Assembly: GCA_035578905.1 (NCBI GenBank)
Contig: JAQJVL010000806.1
Location: 1-64,000 of the forward strand
Reading direction: 5' to 3'
DNA: 64,000 nt
From: Stictocephala bisonia
Taxonomy: Eukaryota; Arthropoda; Insecta; Hemiptera; Membracidae
This document shows, piece by piece, positions 12,443 through 23,800 of the stretch. The position numbers and the translations under genes are program-made. Numbering within the stretch: position 1 is the first letter of the stretch; each line of letters starts with the position of its first letter. Below the pieces are notes generated by a model that was not told the origin of the DNA, did no database searches, and saw only the letters and a program-made list of their open reading frames with translations.

Positions 12443-13239
12443 CAACAGTTCAAATTAATGTCATTGTTTTATCTTCCCAAGAAATGTTTCGGTATAGTAG
12501 TACTATCTTCAGGTGAATATAAAATATCTCGTTCAAAATATTGAGACTAACCTGTCAACAGTTCAAATTAATGTCATTGTTTTATCTTACCAAGAAATGT
12601 TTCGGTATAGTAGTCCTATCTTCACGTGAATATAAAATATCTCGTTCAAAATATTGAGACTAACCTGTCAACAGTTAAAATTAATGTCATTGTTTTATTT
12701 TCCCAAGAAATGTTTCGGTATAGTAGTACTATCTTCAGGTGAATATAAAATATCTCGTTCAAAATATTAAGACTAACCTGTCAAAAGTTCAACTTAATGT
12801 CATTGTTTTATTTTCCCAATAAATGTTTCGGTATACTAGTACTATCTTCAGGTGAATATAAAATATCTCGTTCAAAATATTGAGACTAACCTGTCAACAG
12901 TTCAAATTAATGTCACTGTTTTATTTTCCCAAGAAATGTTTCGGTATAGAAGTGCTATCTTCAGGTGAATATAAAATATCTCGTTCAAAATATTGAGACT
13001 AACCTGTCAACAGTTCAAATTAATGTCACTGTTTTATTTTCCCAAGAAATGTTTAGGTATAGAAGTACTATCTTCAGATGAATATAAAATATCTCGTTCA
13101 AAATATTGAGACTAACCTGTCAACAGTTCAAATTAATGTCACTGTTTTATTTTCCCAAGAAATGTTTCGATATAGTAGTCCTATCTTCAGGTGAATATAA
13201 AATATCTCGTTCAAAATATTGAGACTAACCTGTCAACAG
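12443..13239 (+). repeat. 113-bp satellite block, about 7 copies (unit 6)
   Basis: Variant order is the same as in unit 4, and both boundaries are identical. Confidence 0.95.
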
Positions 13240-14002
13240 TGAGACCCATCCCCCACCAAAGCTGGGAAGCGTGCTAGCTGGGGGATGGCTCAAAACGAAT
13301 CAAGCGATGGGATCACGGGTGGCAGTTGGAGGGTCAAAAATAAAACTCGGCAGCTGAGCAAAACTAATTTATTACCAGCAAACAAACAAAAAAATCAAAA
13401 ACTGACAGGCAGAAGGCCACAATATTAATTCGCAGTTAAATAAATAACAAGATAACAAAAATTAACAATATAATACAGACGCTACAAAAACAACAAACTC
13501 TACAAATACCCAATATAACAATTACAAACTACATGGCCTATCTGCAGCCTAGCCAGAGACACCCAAAACGTAAGAAAATTTTAATAAATTAAAAGTGAAC
13601 ATCTAGAAACAATTTACATAACCCCAAAATAACCCGGCAATTCAGCCCACATCCCTTGATTCCACCGGGCCAGGAAGTAAGCCGGAATCCCTGGGCAGCT
13701 CCGAATTAGACGTTAAATCAAAGCACAATAATCCCCTTTTGGTGAAAGTTTAAAAATTAAATAATTTAAAAGAAAATATAACACGGTACCGTTCGAGTAA
13801 AATTCACTTCCAAACACCCCTAATACACTTAACAAAAATATACATAACAATCACTAGGCCTAAACATAACAATAAATAATAACAGAACTTAACCATAGGG
13901 ACCTAACAAATATAAACTCTACAAAATATAACAACCAAATAAACTAATTAAACTAAATAACAATAAATATAATAAATATTAACATAAAAAAAAAAAAAAA
14001 AA

Positions 14003-16067
14003 AATCTTTGTGTATTTTAAAGCTTTTCTTTTTTTCTTTTAATAAAAAAAAAATATAAGTCCCCATGGCTGTTTCATCAATCACTTTGTCCCAGTTTAGA
14101 AGTTTAGGCCTAGGCCACATAAAGTTCCACAAACTTTTTTTTCTTCTTCCTTTTTTTTCTTTTATGCCATCAAAACCCCTCAGCTCAGCCGCCGGGAAAC
14201 AAAAGGAACACACTGACCTGAGGACTGAAGAAAATTGCCCCGAGAAGTAGAGAGGGCAGTGAGGTGCAGAGCTCGCTCAATCACATGGTCCCCAGGCCAG
14301 TCTCGCAGTGGTAGAATGGTAGACCATCCCCGGACGGCAGGCCGAGGGCTGAACGTCCCACTCAAGGACCCTGGAGTTTTAGGAGCCTTAGCCGAACATG
14401 TCTATTACTGCAGGCAGCACAAGACAACTGATCAGACAGGCCAACCTGACCGAAGCTGCTGGAACACGGAACGAAACGGAACTGAGCCAACGGCCACTAA
14501 ACTACGCGAATCGCCGGGCAAAAGCGAATCTCAGGCAGCCCGGCAGACTACGACGGAAAAAACGAAATGTACCGGTCAAAAGACCCGGTACAACCTCCCT
14601 CTGCAAAACTCAACACACCCAGGCAGGGGAGAAAACTCGGTACCTCAGGGAACCAAACAGAAGACGAAAAAGACCTCCGAAGAGTGGTGTTCCAAGGACG
14701 TCCAAGAGAAACTAAGAGGGGAAACCCCTCGAACAGGGAGCAAACTACCCTGACTGTCGGGCCCGACAAGAAAAGAGAGAAAAAGACTCTCTCAGAACAG
14801 CCACCTAGGGCGCTAGGGTGATCAATCTCTTTGCCCCAAGAAACCCCCAGGAACACCAACTCCTGGACCAACCGTTCCCCGGAAAGCCTTAAGCTGGGAC
14901 ACATGGGCTCTCCTGAACACCCTGCCTGACTGGGGATCAACCAGCAGAGCAGTCACCGGTGACAAAAACATGTCGATGCGGTGGGGACCAGACCACCGAT
15001 AGCACAACTTTGCAGCTCTTCGTTCCGCGGCCGAACTGACCAGGTGAGCCTGACAAAGAACCAGATCTCCAACCTGAAAAGGGTTAGGAGTACGACCCTT
15101 ATCATACCTCCTCCTCAATCTCTCTCTAGCACGTAGCAGGTTGCGCCGAGCAGCCCGCCACGTGGACACTACGTCAGTGGCACCTGGCGTAGGTAGAAGA
15201 TCCTCTAGCCTCCACAAGTTGGACAAAGGGTTGTTAGGAGGGTAGCCATGTAGAATCTCGAAGGGAGTAGCATTGTGACTCTCATGCTTGTAACCACGCT
15301 CTGCTACCAATTGAGACCCATCCCCCAACCAAAGCTGGGAAGCGTGCCAGCTGGGGGATGGCTCAAAACGAGTCAAGCGATGGGATCACGGGTGGCAGTT
15401 GGAGGGTCAAAAATAAAACTCGGCAGCTGAGCAAAACTAATTTATTACCAGCAAACAAACAAAAAAATCAAAAACTGACAGGCAGAAGGCCACAATATTA
15501 ATTCGCAGTTAAATAAATAACAAGATAACAAAAATTAACAATATACTACAGACGCTACAAAAACAACAAACTCTACAAATACCCAATATAACAATTACAA
15601 ACTACATGGCCTATCTGCAGCCTAGCCAGAGACACCCAAAACGTAAGAAAATTTTAATAAAATAAAAGTGAACATCTAGAAACAATTTACATAACCCCAA
15701 AATAACCCGGCAATTCAGCCCACATCCTTTGATTCCACCGGGCCAGGAAGTAAGCCGGAATCCCTGGGCAGCTCCGAATTAGACGTTAAATCAAAGCACA
15801 ATAATCCCCTTTTGGTGAAAGTTTAAAAATTAAATAATTTAAAAGAAAATATAACACGGTACCGTTCGAGTAAAATTCACTTCCAAACACCCCTAATACA
15901 CTTAACAAAAATATACATAACAATCACTAGGCCTAAACATAACAATAAATAATAACAGAACTTAACCATAGGGATCTAACAAATATAAACTCTACAAAAT
16001 ATAACAACCAAATAAACTAATTAAACTAAATAACAATAAATATAATAAATATTAACATCAAAAAAAA
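14003..16067. repeat. Array unit 7 (type A)
   Basis: Sister of unit 5: same short CT-repeat, and both share the variants ggtcaggtgag-side (CAGGTGAG at about 15042) and tatactacag. The AT-rich block lies at about 15410-16067. Confidence 0.85.
14822..15376 (-). pseudogene. Gypsy integrase C-terminal fragment, unit 7 (open, 184 codons)
   Basis: An open frame equal in length and layout to the unit 5 fragment. It differs by a Met for Arg at the start of the FLSPV segment and an Arg for Lys before AHVSQLKAF. Like unit 5 it lacks an ATG, the zinc-binding domain and the DDE residues. Two open copies beside two shifted ones reflect slippage in one CT-repeat, so this is not good evidence for selection. 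Confidence 0.85.
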
Positions 16068-16883
16068 TCTTTGTGTATTTTAAAGCTTTTCTTTTTTTCT
16101 TTTAATATAAAAAAAAAAAGTCCCCATGGCTGTTTCATCAATCACTTTGTCCCAGTTTAGAAGTTTAGGCCTAGGCCACATAAAGTTCCACAAACTTTTT
16201 TTTCTTCTTCCTTTTTTTTTCTTTTATGCCATCAAAACCCCTCAGCTCAGCCGCCGGGAAACAAAAGGAACACACTGACCTGAGGACTGAAGAAAATTGC
16301 CCCGAGAAGTAGAGAGGGCAGTGAGGTGCAGAGCTCGCTCAATCACATGGTCCCTAGGCCAGGCTCGCAGTGGTAGAATGGTAGACCATCCCCGGACGGC
16401 AGGCCGAGGGCTGAACGTCCCACTCAAGGACCCTGGAGTTTTAGGAGCCTTAGCCGAACATGTCTATTTCTGCAGGCAGCACAAGACAACTGATCAGACA
16501 GGCCAACCTGACCGAAGCTGCTGGAACACGGAACGAAACGGAACTGAGCCAACGGCCACCAAAGTACGCGAATCGCCGGGCAAAAGCGAATCTCAGGCAG
16601 CCCGGCAGACTACGACGGAAAAAACGAAATGTACCGGTCAAAAGACCCGGTACAACCTCCCTCTGCAAAACTCAACACACCCAGGCAGGGGAGAAAACTC
16701 GGTACCTCAGGGAACCAAACAGAAGACGAAGAAGACCTCCGAAGAGTGGTGTTCCAAGGACGTCCAAGAGAAACTAAGAGGGGAAAACCCTCGAACAGGG
16801 AGCAAACTACCCTGACTGTCGGGCCCGACAAGAAAAGAGTGAAAAAGACTCTCTCAGAACAGCCACCTAGGGCGCAGAGGTGA

Positions 16884-17030
16884 TCAATCTCTTTGCCCCA
16901 AGAAACCCCCAGGAACACCAACTCCTGGACCAACCGTTCCCCGGAAAGCCTTAAGCTGGGACACATGGGCTTTCCTGAACACCCTGCCTGACTGGGGATC
17001 AACCAGCAGAGCAGTCACCGGTGACAAAAA
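16884..17030 (-). pseudogene. Integrase C-terminal stub, unit 8
   Basis: Terminal codons of the integrase frame, broken at the same base as in units 2, 4 and 6. No upstream half follows, because the satellite does not return to integrase sequence. Confidence 0.7.
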
Positions 17031-17083
17031 GCCCGGCAGACTACGACGGAAAAAACGAAATGTACCGGTCAAAAGACCAGGTA

Positions 17084-18768
17084 CAACAGTTCAAATTAAT
17101 GTCATTGTTTTATCTTCCCAAGAAATGTTTCGGTATAGTAGTCCTATCTTCAGGTGAATATAAAATATCTCGTTCAAAATATTGAGACTAACCTGTCAAC
17201 AGTTCAAATTAATGTCATTGTTTTATCTTACCAAGAAATGTTTCGGTATAGTAGTCCTATCTTCACGTGAATATAAAATATCTCGTTCAAAATATTGAGA
17301 CTAACCTGTCAACAGTTAAAATTAATGTCATTGTTTTATTTTCCCAAGAAATGTTTCGGTATAGTAGTACTATCTTCAGGTGAATATAAAATATCTCGTT
17401 CAAAATATTGAGACTAACCTGTCAACAGTTCAAATTAATGTCATTGTTTTATCTTACCAAGAAATGTTTCGGTATAGAAGTACTATCTTCAGGTGAATAT
17501 AAAATATCTCGTTCAAAATATTGAGACTAACCTGTCAACAGTTCAAATTAATGTCATTGTTTTACCTTCCCAAGAAATGTTTCGGTATAGTAGTCCTATC
17601 TTCAGGTGAATATAAAATATCTCGTTCAAAATATTGAGACTAACCTGTCAACAGTTCAAATTAATGTCACTGTTTTATTTTCCCAAGAAATGTTTCGGTA
17701 TAGTAGTACTATCTTCAGGTGAATATATAATATCTCGTTCAAAATATTGAGACTAACCTGTCAAGAGTTCAAATTAATGTCACTGTTTTATTTTCCCAAG
17801 AAATGTTTCGGTATAGTAGTACTATCTTCAGGTGAATATATAATATTTCGTTCAAAATATTGAGACTAACCTGTCAACAGTTCAAATTAATGTCACTGTT
17901 TTATTTTCCCAAGAAATGTGTAGGTATAGAAGTACTATCTTCAGGTGAATATAAAATATCTCGTTCAAAATAATGAGACTAACCTTCAACAGTTCAAATT
18001 AATGTCACTATTTTATTTTCCCAAGAAATGTTTAGGTATAGAAGTACTATCTTTAGGTGAATATAAAATATCTCGTTCAAAATATTGAGACTAACTTGTC
18101 AACAGTTCAAATTAATGTCACTGTTTTATTTTCCCAAGAAATGTTTCGGTATAGTAGTACTATCTTCAGGTGAATATAAAATATCTCGTTCAAAATATTG
18201 AGACTAACCTGTCAACAGTTCAAATTAATGTCATTGTTTTATTTTCCCAAGAAATGTTTAGGTATAGAAGTACTATCTTCAGGTGAATATAAAATATCTC
18301 GTTCAAAATATTGAGACTAACCTGTCAACAGTTCAAATTAATGTCATTGTTTTATTTTCCCAAGAAATGTTTCGGTATATTAGTACTATCTTCAGGTGAA
18401 TATAAAATATCTCGTTCAAATTATTGAGACTAACCTGTCAACAGTTCAAATTAATGTCACTATTTTATTTTCCCAAGAAATGTTTCGGTATAGTAGTTTT
18501 ATCTTCAGGTGAATATAAAATATCTCGTTCAAAATATTGAGACTAACCTGTCAACAGTTTAAATTAATGTCATTGTTTTATTTTCCCAAGAAATGTTTCC
18601 GTATAGAAGTACTATCTTCAGGTGAATATAAAATATCTCGTTCAAAATATTGAGACTAACCTGTCAGCAGTTCAAATTAATGTCAATATATTTTATTTTC
18701 CCAAGAAATGTTTTGGTATAGAAGTACTATCTTCAGGTGAATATAAAATATCTCGTTCAAAATAATAA
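17084..18768 (+). repeat. 113-bp satellite block, about 15 copies (array edge)
   Basis: Continuous 113-bp repeats from the duplicated piece to the edge of the unique arm. Copies here are more diverse than in the internal blocks (for example tataatatctcg, ttttggtatag and an atata insertion near 18687), as expected for array-edge copies that are homogenised less often. Confidence 0.95.
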
Positions 18769-19083
18769 TTACTAAATAAACTAAACAATTAAAGCAATAT
18801 ATAAAAGTAAAAATATGAAAGGTAAAGAACAACCAATTTCGCACTGTTAAGTTAAATAAATAAGTTGTTAAGTTGAATTGTTAAGTAAATAAGTATACTA
18901 CTGTCAGTTTATGTGCAGGTAGGTTTGCGAATTTCACCACAGTATATTTGATGTACGTGTATGGGTGGGCGGGTGGCTCAATATCACACACTGTGGTATG
19001 CATATGATTTCGTCATTCAGTTTAGAATTATTTCATGATAAGAACTTTGTCATGGGTGGGTGAGTTAATATGACGCATGTGTA

Positions 19084-19350
19084 TTGATGAGTGGGTGGGT
19101 CAATATCACTGTATGCATGGGTAAGTGGGTCAATATCACTGTATGCATGGGTAAGTGGGTCAATATCACTGTATGCATGGGTAAGTGGGTCAATATCACT
19201 GTATGCATGGGTAAGTGGGTCAATATCACTGTATGCATGGGTAAGTGGGTCAATATCACTGTATGCATGGGTAAGTGGGTCAATATCACTGTATGCATGG
19301 GTAAGTGGGTCAATATCACTGTATGCATGGGTAAGTGGGTCAATACCACG
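19084..19350 (+). repeat. 30-bp minisatellite, about 8-9 copies
   Basis: Perfect or near-perfect 30-bp repeats (gggtcaatatcactgtatgc plus ten bases). The period is a multiple of three and several frames lack stops, so long Met-containing frames appear on both strands; these are repeat artefacts. A related 35-bp variant (cgtatgtgtatgggtgagtg...) follows at 19349-19450. The right arm has only two or three 30-bp copies, but more of the 35-bp type. Confidence 0.95.
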
Positions 19351-19450
19351 TATGTGTATGGGCGAGTGGGTGAACCAATACCACGTATGTGTATGGGTGA
19401 GTGGGTGAACCAATACCACGTATGTGTATGGGTGAGTGGGTGAACCAATT
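19349..19450 (+). repeat. 35-bp minisatellite variant, about 3 copies
   Basis: Landmark cgtatgtgtatggg recurs at 19349, 19384 and 19419, a 35-bp period. It appears to share an ancestor with the 30-bp repeat next to it (both contain gggtgagtgggt-like or gggtaagtgggt-like cores). Confidence 0.9.
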
Positions 19451-19494
19451 ACTCTATTCTAATAATTATAGTTCATTCTCTATCTCTCCATTGT

Positions 19495-19686
19495 TTAATT
19501 AGCTTGTAGCTGGAGAATAGGACAGCAACATGAGAAAATGATACGATGATGTCTTATTATATAGTATTCTATTCGAAATAGAAATACAACTTTTATTGTA
19601 TTTCTAAGGGCCTTAGAGGGATGGCGAGGAAGGAATGGCAGTCCAATCTCAGCTGGTATTACATGAATACGCCATGAGGACACCAC
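19495..19686 (-). other. Conserved block with a 63-codon frame, left arm
   Basis: This minus-strand frame (containing WRIHVIPAEIG and LPRHPSKALR) is mirrored by a 61-codon frame at 58385-58570. About the first 125 bases of the block are identical between arms. The only length differences are two 3-base indels, at the IEYYIIRHH region. There is no ATG start (the frame opens with GTG) and I do not recognise the product. It may be a small exon, or conserved simply because the arms are duplicates. Confidence 0.35.
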
Positions 19687-19689
19687 CCT

Positions 19690-21370
19690 AACGTATTACA
19701 CAAAGGGAAGGGTTGTTTGTGAGACTAAACTCACTCTCTTACTAATCCCTGATTAAAGAACTGAATATTGTTTCAGAGACACCCTTTAAATCTGTTTATT
19801 TTTCTAGAAAATAAAACCGTACGGTAATTATATTATATTTTGAAATGAACAATTAAAATGCTATTTTTTCTTAATCAAGATAGCATCTTGTTCGATATTT
19901 AAAACTTGATTGATACGATGTTTCTTTATATATTTCAAGAACCAAGCAAAACAATTTTAATAAAAATTAACACGTTTTTTAATTATGAACAAAACATAGT
20001 TGTTTGGAAATTGTACGTTTAACAAAAACTATGTTCAATTGAAAATGTGTCTGAGTCTAAAATGAATTGGAAAATATTTTCTATGCTGCCATTTTTTGTT
20101 GTAAATAATTTGGAGGATTTAAACATTCAAGTATGATAATATATTAGGGTTATAAAACTAAAACTGTTCCAAAAAATGTCTCATAAGAAATGATGTTACT
20201 AGTAGGCCTATAATTAATTCGTTTTATTGACTGCAATGACATTTCTAGATTCAGCAGTGAGCACATTTTTTATAAATAAACAAAGTTTAAACAAATAAAA
20301 GCTTTTTGTAACAAATAAATAAGATTTTTTTATAGGAACAAATTATGAACATATAAATACTACATTTTAGTTACGTTTAAAAACTTATAATTATAATATT
20401 AAATCTGAGTTTTATAACTGTATAATGGTCTGAGTTTAAAAAATAATAATAACTACCAATACCCATACCCTTAATCTTCAAATATTTGACTTAATTATTT
20501 TTCTGATTAATATAAACATAATTTGTAAAATTGTTTGATTATTTATGTAAATGACAATATACAGTAAGTCAAACAAAAAATATAATAAATTACATGTTAT
20601 AAGTTCTTGTTTTATATTGCATAAAGACCAGAGGCCGAGGTTAGTCATCAGAACAATCGTGTTCTTCCTTTATCGGTTTAGATTAGAAACTGAGACAGAG
20701 TAAGCAAGTAAATGAAGAGAATCCATTTGCTATTTGTGGCATACACAAACAAATGCAAAGTACCGAAATGAATCCCTCGGCAATCCAATAGATCATTTAT
20801 GAATTACTGTATAGTTAGTTTAGGACATACGAAAACTTACAAATCTCACAACATACATTATTGAACATCAATGTAATAATTAGAAAACATAAAACATGGC
20901 TCTCAACGACTTTCATGACAAAGAATGAAGTAGAATTAATATAATAGTAGCCTAGATGACGAAATGGAGCAGACAGACATATGAACTGAGTCTAGGTGAG
21001 AAGCTACAAAGTTCCTTGGCTATGATCCAAGACTATGTAACTCAAAGTACATAAATGTAGTGTCTAGAGTTGTCTGTTGCTACTCTAGATTACTAGCCAT
21101 ACAAAACGTGGCCAGGAGTGACGGAAATGAGTATGATCTAGGCCAGCTAATCAACCCACTTGTCATTTAGCTATTATACATATTACCAGTTCATTCTTGG
21201 AGGTGAAAGACTTTGAGAAATTGTAATAATCCTGAATATTTATAAAGTGATGTTAAAGTTATAGGTGCAAAGGGTCAATGGTCATATCTGTGTAAGCTGT
21301 CCGCCGTTGTGCAAGTGTGGATAGCAATGAATGTCTTTGGATTGGGTAAAAAACTAGAAGTAATATCTGT
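19690..21370. other. AT-rich arm sequence without coding signal
   Basis: No convincing open frame or RNA gene. It contains a single copy of the motif aataactaccaatacccata (about 20447-20475), which in the right arm has expanded into about 18 copies of a 28-bp repeat (57080-57575). Confidence 0.7.
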
Positions 21371-21379
21371 GTATAGAAT

Positions 21380-21625
21380 GGACGTGCAGTTTTCAAACGC
21401 TTTGGATGTGTATGGAATGTGTATGCAGTTTCAAACGTCGTGGATTTGTATAGAATGATTGAGCAGTTGTTAAATGTCATGGGTGTAAATAGAATGTGCA
21501 TGCAGTTTTCAAACATCGTGGATGTGTATAGGATGGATGAGCAGTTGTCAAATGACGAGGATTTGTATGGAATGGGCAAACAGCTATTATACGTCATGGA
21601 TGTGTTTACAATGGACGAGAAGGTG
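21380..21625 (+). repeat. 38-bp minisatellite, about 6 copies (left arm)
   Basis: Repeats built on cgtggatgtgtatagaatgtg and gcagttttcaaac. The same family reaches about 60 copies in the right arm (52905-53140 and 54120-56165), a tenfold difference between arms. Confidence 0.85.
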
Positions 21626-23085
21626 TCAAACCTTGTTGATGTATATAGATTGAACGAGCAGGTGTCAAACGTTGTTGATGTGTATAGATTGGACTAGCAG
21701 GTGTCAATCGTTGTCCATGTATATAGATTGGACAAGCATGTGTCAAACTTTGATAATGTGTATATATTGGACGAACAGGTGTCAAACATAACTGACGTAC
21801 ATTGGACATGCAGGTGGCAAAAGTCGTTTATTTGTATATATTAGACGAACAGGTTGTCAAATGTTATTAATGTGTATAGATTGGATGAGTAGTTGTCAAA
21901 CGTTGTTGATGGGTATAGATTGAACTAGCAGATGTCTAACGTTGTTGATGTGTATAGATTGAACGAGCAGGTGTCAAACGTTGTTATGTGTATAGATTGA
22001 ACTAGCAGGTGTCAAACGTTGTTATGTGTATAGATTGGGCGAGCAGTTGTCAAACGTTGTTATGTGTATAGATTGGGCGAGCAGTTGTCAAACTTTGTTG
22101 ATGTGTATAGATTGAACTATCAGATGTCTAACGTTGTTGATGTGTATAGATTGAACGAGCAGGTGTCAAACGTTGTTATGTGTATAGATTGGGCGAGCAG
22201 TTGTCAAACTTTGTTGATGTGTATAGATTGAACTATCAGATGTCTAACGTTGTTGATGTGTATAGATTGAACGAACAGGTGTCAAACGTTGTTATGTGTA
22301 TAGATTGGACGAGCAGTTGTCAAACGTTGTTCATTTATATAGATTGGACTAGCAGGTGTTAATCGTTGTTCATATGTATAGATTGGACGAGCAGGTGTCA
22401 AACGTTGTTGATGTGTATAGATTAGGCGAAAATATGTCAAACATTATTGATGTGTATAGATTGGACATGCAGGTGACAAACATTTTTCATATGTATATAT
22501 TGGACAAGCAGTTGTCCAATGTTGTTGATGTGTATAGATTGGAAGAGCAGTTGTCAAACGTTTTTGATGTGTATAATTGGACCAGCAGGTGTTAATCGTT
22601 ATTAATATGTATAGATTGGACGAGCATGTGTCAAACGTTGTTGATGTGTATAGATTGTGCGAACATGTGTCAAACGTTGTTGATGTGTATAGATTGTGCG
22701 AACATGTGTCAAACATTATTGATGTGTATAGATTGGACATGCTGGTGACAAACATTGTTCATGTGTATATATTGGACGAGCAGTTATCAAACGTTGTTGA
22801 TGTGTATATATTGAACTAGCAGATGTCTAACGTTGCTGATGTGTATAGATTGAACGAACAGGTGTAAAACTGAGTTCACGTCTTAGATTGAACGTGCAGG
22901 TGTCAAACGTTGTTGATGTGTACAGATTGTACCAGCAGGTGTCAAAAGTCGTCGTTGTGTATAGATTGTTCAGAGCAGGTGTCAAACATTGTATAGATTG
23001 GACGAGTAGGTGTAAACAGTTGTTGATGCATATAGATTGGACATGCAGGTGTCAAACTTTATTGATGTGTATAAGAGTGGAAGGT
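21625..23085 (+). repeat. 39-bp minisatellite, about 37 copies (left arm)
   Basis: Diverged 39-bp repeats (tgtcaaacgttgttgatgtg then tatagattggacgagcagg). The period equals 13 codons, so short repetitive frames (VDVYRLDEQVSNV-like) arise by chance. A local higher-order duplication covers about 21900-22300, where a three-repeat block recurs. Confidence 0.9.
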
Positions 23086-23664
23086 AGGCTTTTATTTTTT
23101 CAATATGTAGAGTCGGGCAGGAAGTATGATTTGTCATAAATATGTATTTAAAGGGTAAGAGTTCAATATTTGTCATGACTTTGCGTATAATAGGGAATAT
23201 TCCTTAGAAGTAGGTATTGTCAGGTGTCATATATTACACAATGACTGGATTTTCTCCATAGTATAATTTACTACCTTAAACTCATTCATAAGGTATTGAA
23301 AAAATTTTATTGTAATGCTTCCACGTGTATTCATTCTCATTCTAAGCCACAATCGAGTGTTAACTAAAGGTAGAAGGGGCGACTCTGGGGATATTTTGGC
23401 ACAGTTGTCGTGAGTCACTTCCCGCTCCGGTTATTATCGATAATCTATTTAGACTCGCCCGTCCACACTCATTAAGACTTGGCATTATACTTGAACATTT
23501 ATTTTATAGTTATATCACTTATTGGACTTATTTAATACTTTTTAGTGTTATGGAATTATGCCAAAAATAATTCGTTTCTAGGTTGATCATTAGAGGGTTG
23601 ATCACCACGTATTTTGAGTTTACAATTTAATAGGCTTTTATTGTACTTACTCGCTTTGCTCGTT

Positions 23665-23679
23665 GGGGGCTTCGCCCCC
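23665..23679 (-). other. GC-rich hairpin near the Helitron 3' end
   Basis: A perfect 6-bp stem (GGGGGC/GCCCCC) with a three-base loop, about 25 bp inside the insertion edge. Helitrons usually carry a short hairpin close to the 3' terminus that signals the end of strand transfer; position and strand fit. A second C-rich/G-rich pair (aaacccccttggggtt, 23680-23695) adjoins it. Confidence 0.5.
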
Positions 23680-23800
23680 AAACCCCCTTGGGGTTCAGGC
23701 CAATTCGTGGAATATAAAAGTTCACTGCTGATAATATTTTCCGTTAAAATGTTATTTATTTAACAGGCCAATTCTATTCCTATTCTGCGGCTATATATAT

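Larger units (their letters stand above)
11419..14002. repeat. Array unit 6 (type B, with satellite)
   Basis: Near-duplicate of unit 4. The integrase stub is at 12244-12390, the duplicated 56-bp piece at 12391-12446, the satellite at 12443-13239 and the AT-rich block at about 13330-14002. Confidence 0.85.
1..18768. repeat. Higher-order tandem array of Gypsy fragment plus satellite (eight units)
   Basis: Eight head-to-tail units can be aligned on a shared motif (aatctttgtg) at about 22, 2115, 4694, 6769, 9351, 11419, 14003 and 16068. The spacings alternate between about 2.07 and 2.58 kb, so the real period is an A+B dimer of about 4.65 kb. Both unit types share an AT-rich block of about 650 bp, a poly-T/poly-A tract and a GC-richer block of about 750 bp. 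They differ in the piece between: type A has integrase sequence, type B has a duplicated 56-bp segment followed by 113-bp satellite. Copies differ by scattered substitutions only, which implies recent amplification or homogenisation. I could not find a convincing pair of LTRs inside the unit, so it is described as a fragment of a Gypsy element. Confidence 0.9.
16068..18768. repeat. Array unit 8 (type B, terminal, long satellite)
   Basis: Starts like the other type B units (integrase stub 16884-17030, duplicated piece 17031-17087), but the satellite continues for about 15 copies. It then meets the inverted-repeat arm at about 18768 and does not return to integrase sequence. It may represent the original Gypsy/satellite junction from which the internal B units were copied. 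Confidence 0.8.

Noticed and set aside
19033..19448. Long frames on both strands encoding 10-residue repeats
   Set aside because: The 30-bp minisatellite has a period divisible by three and no stop in several frames. No start context or non-repeat protein flanks.
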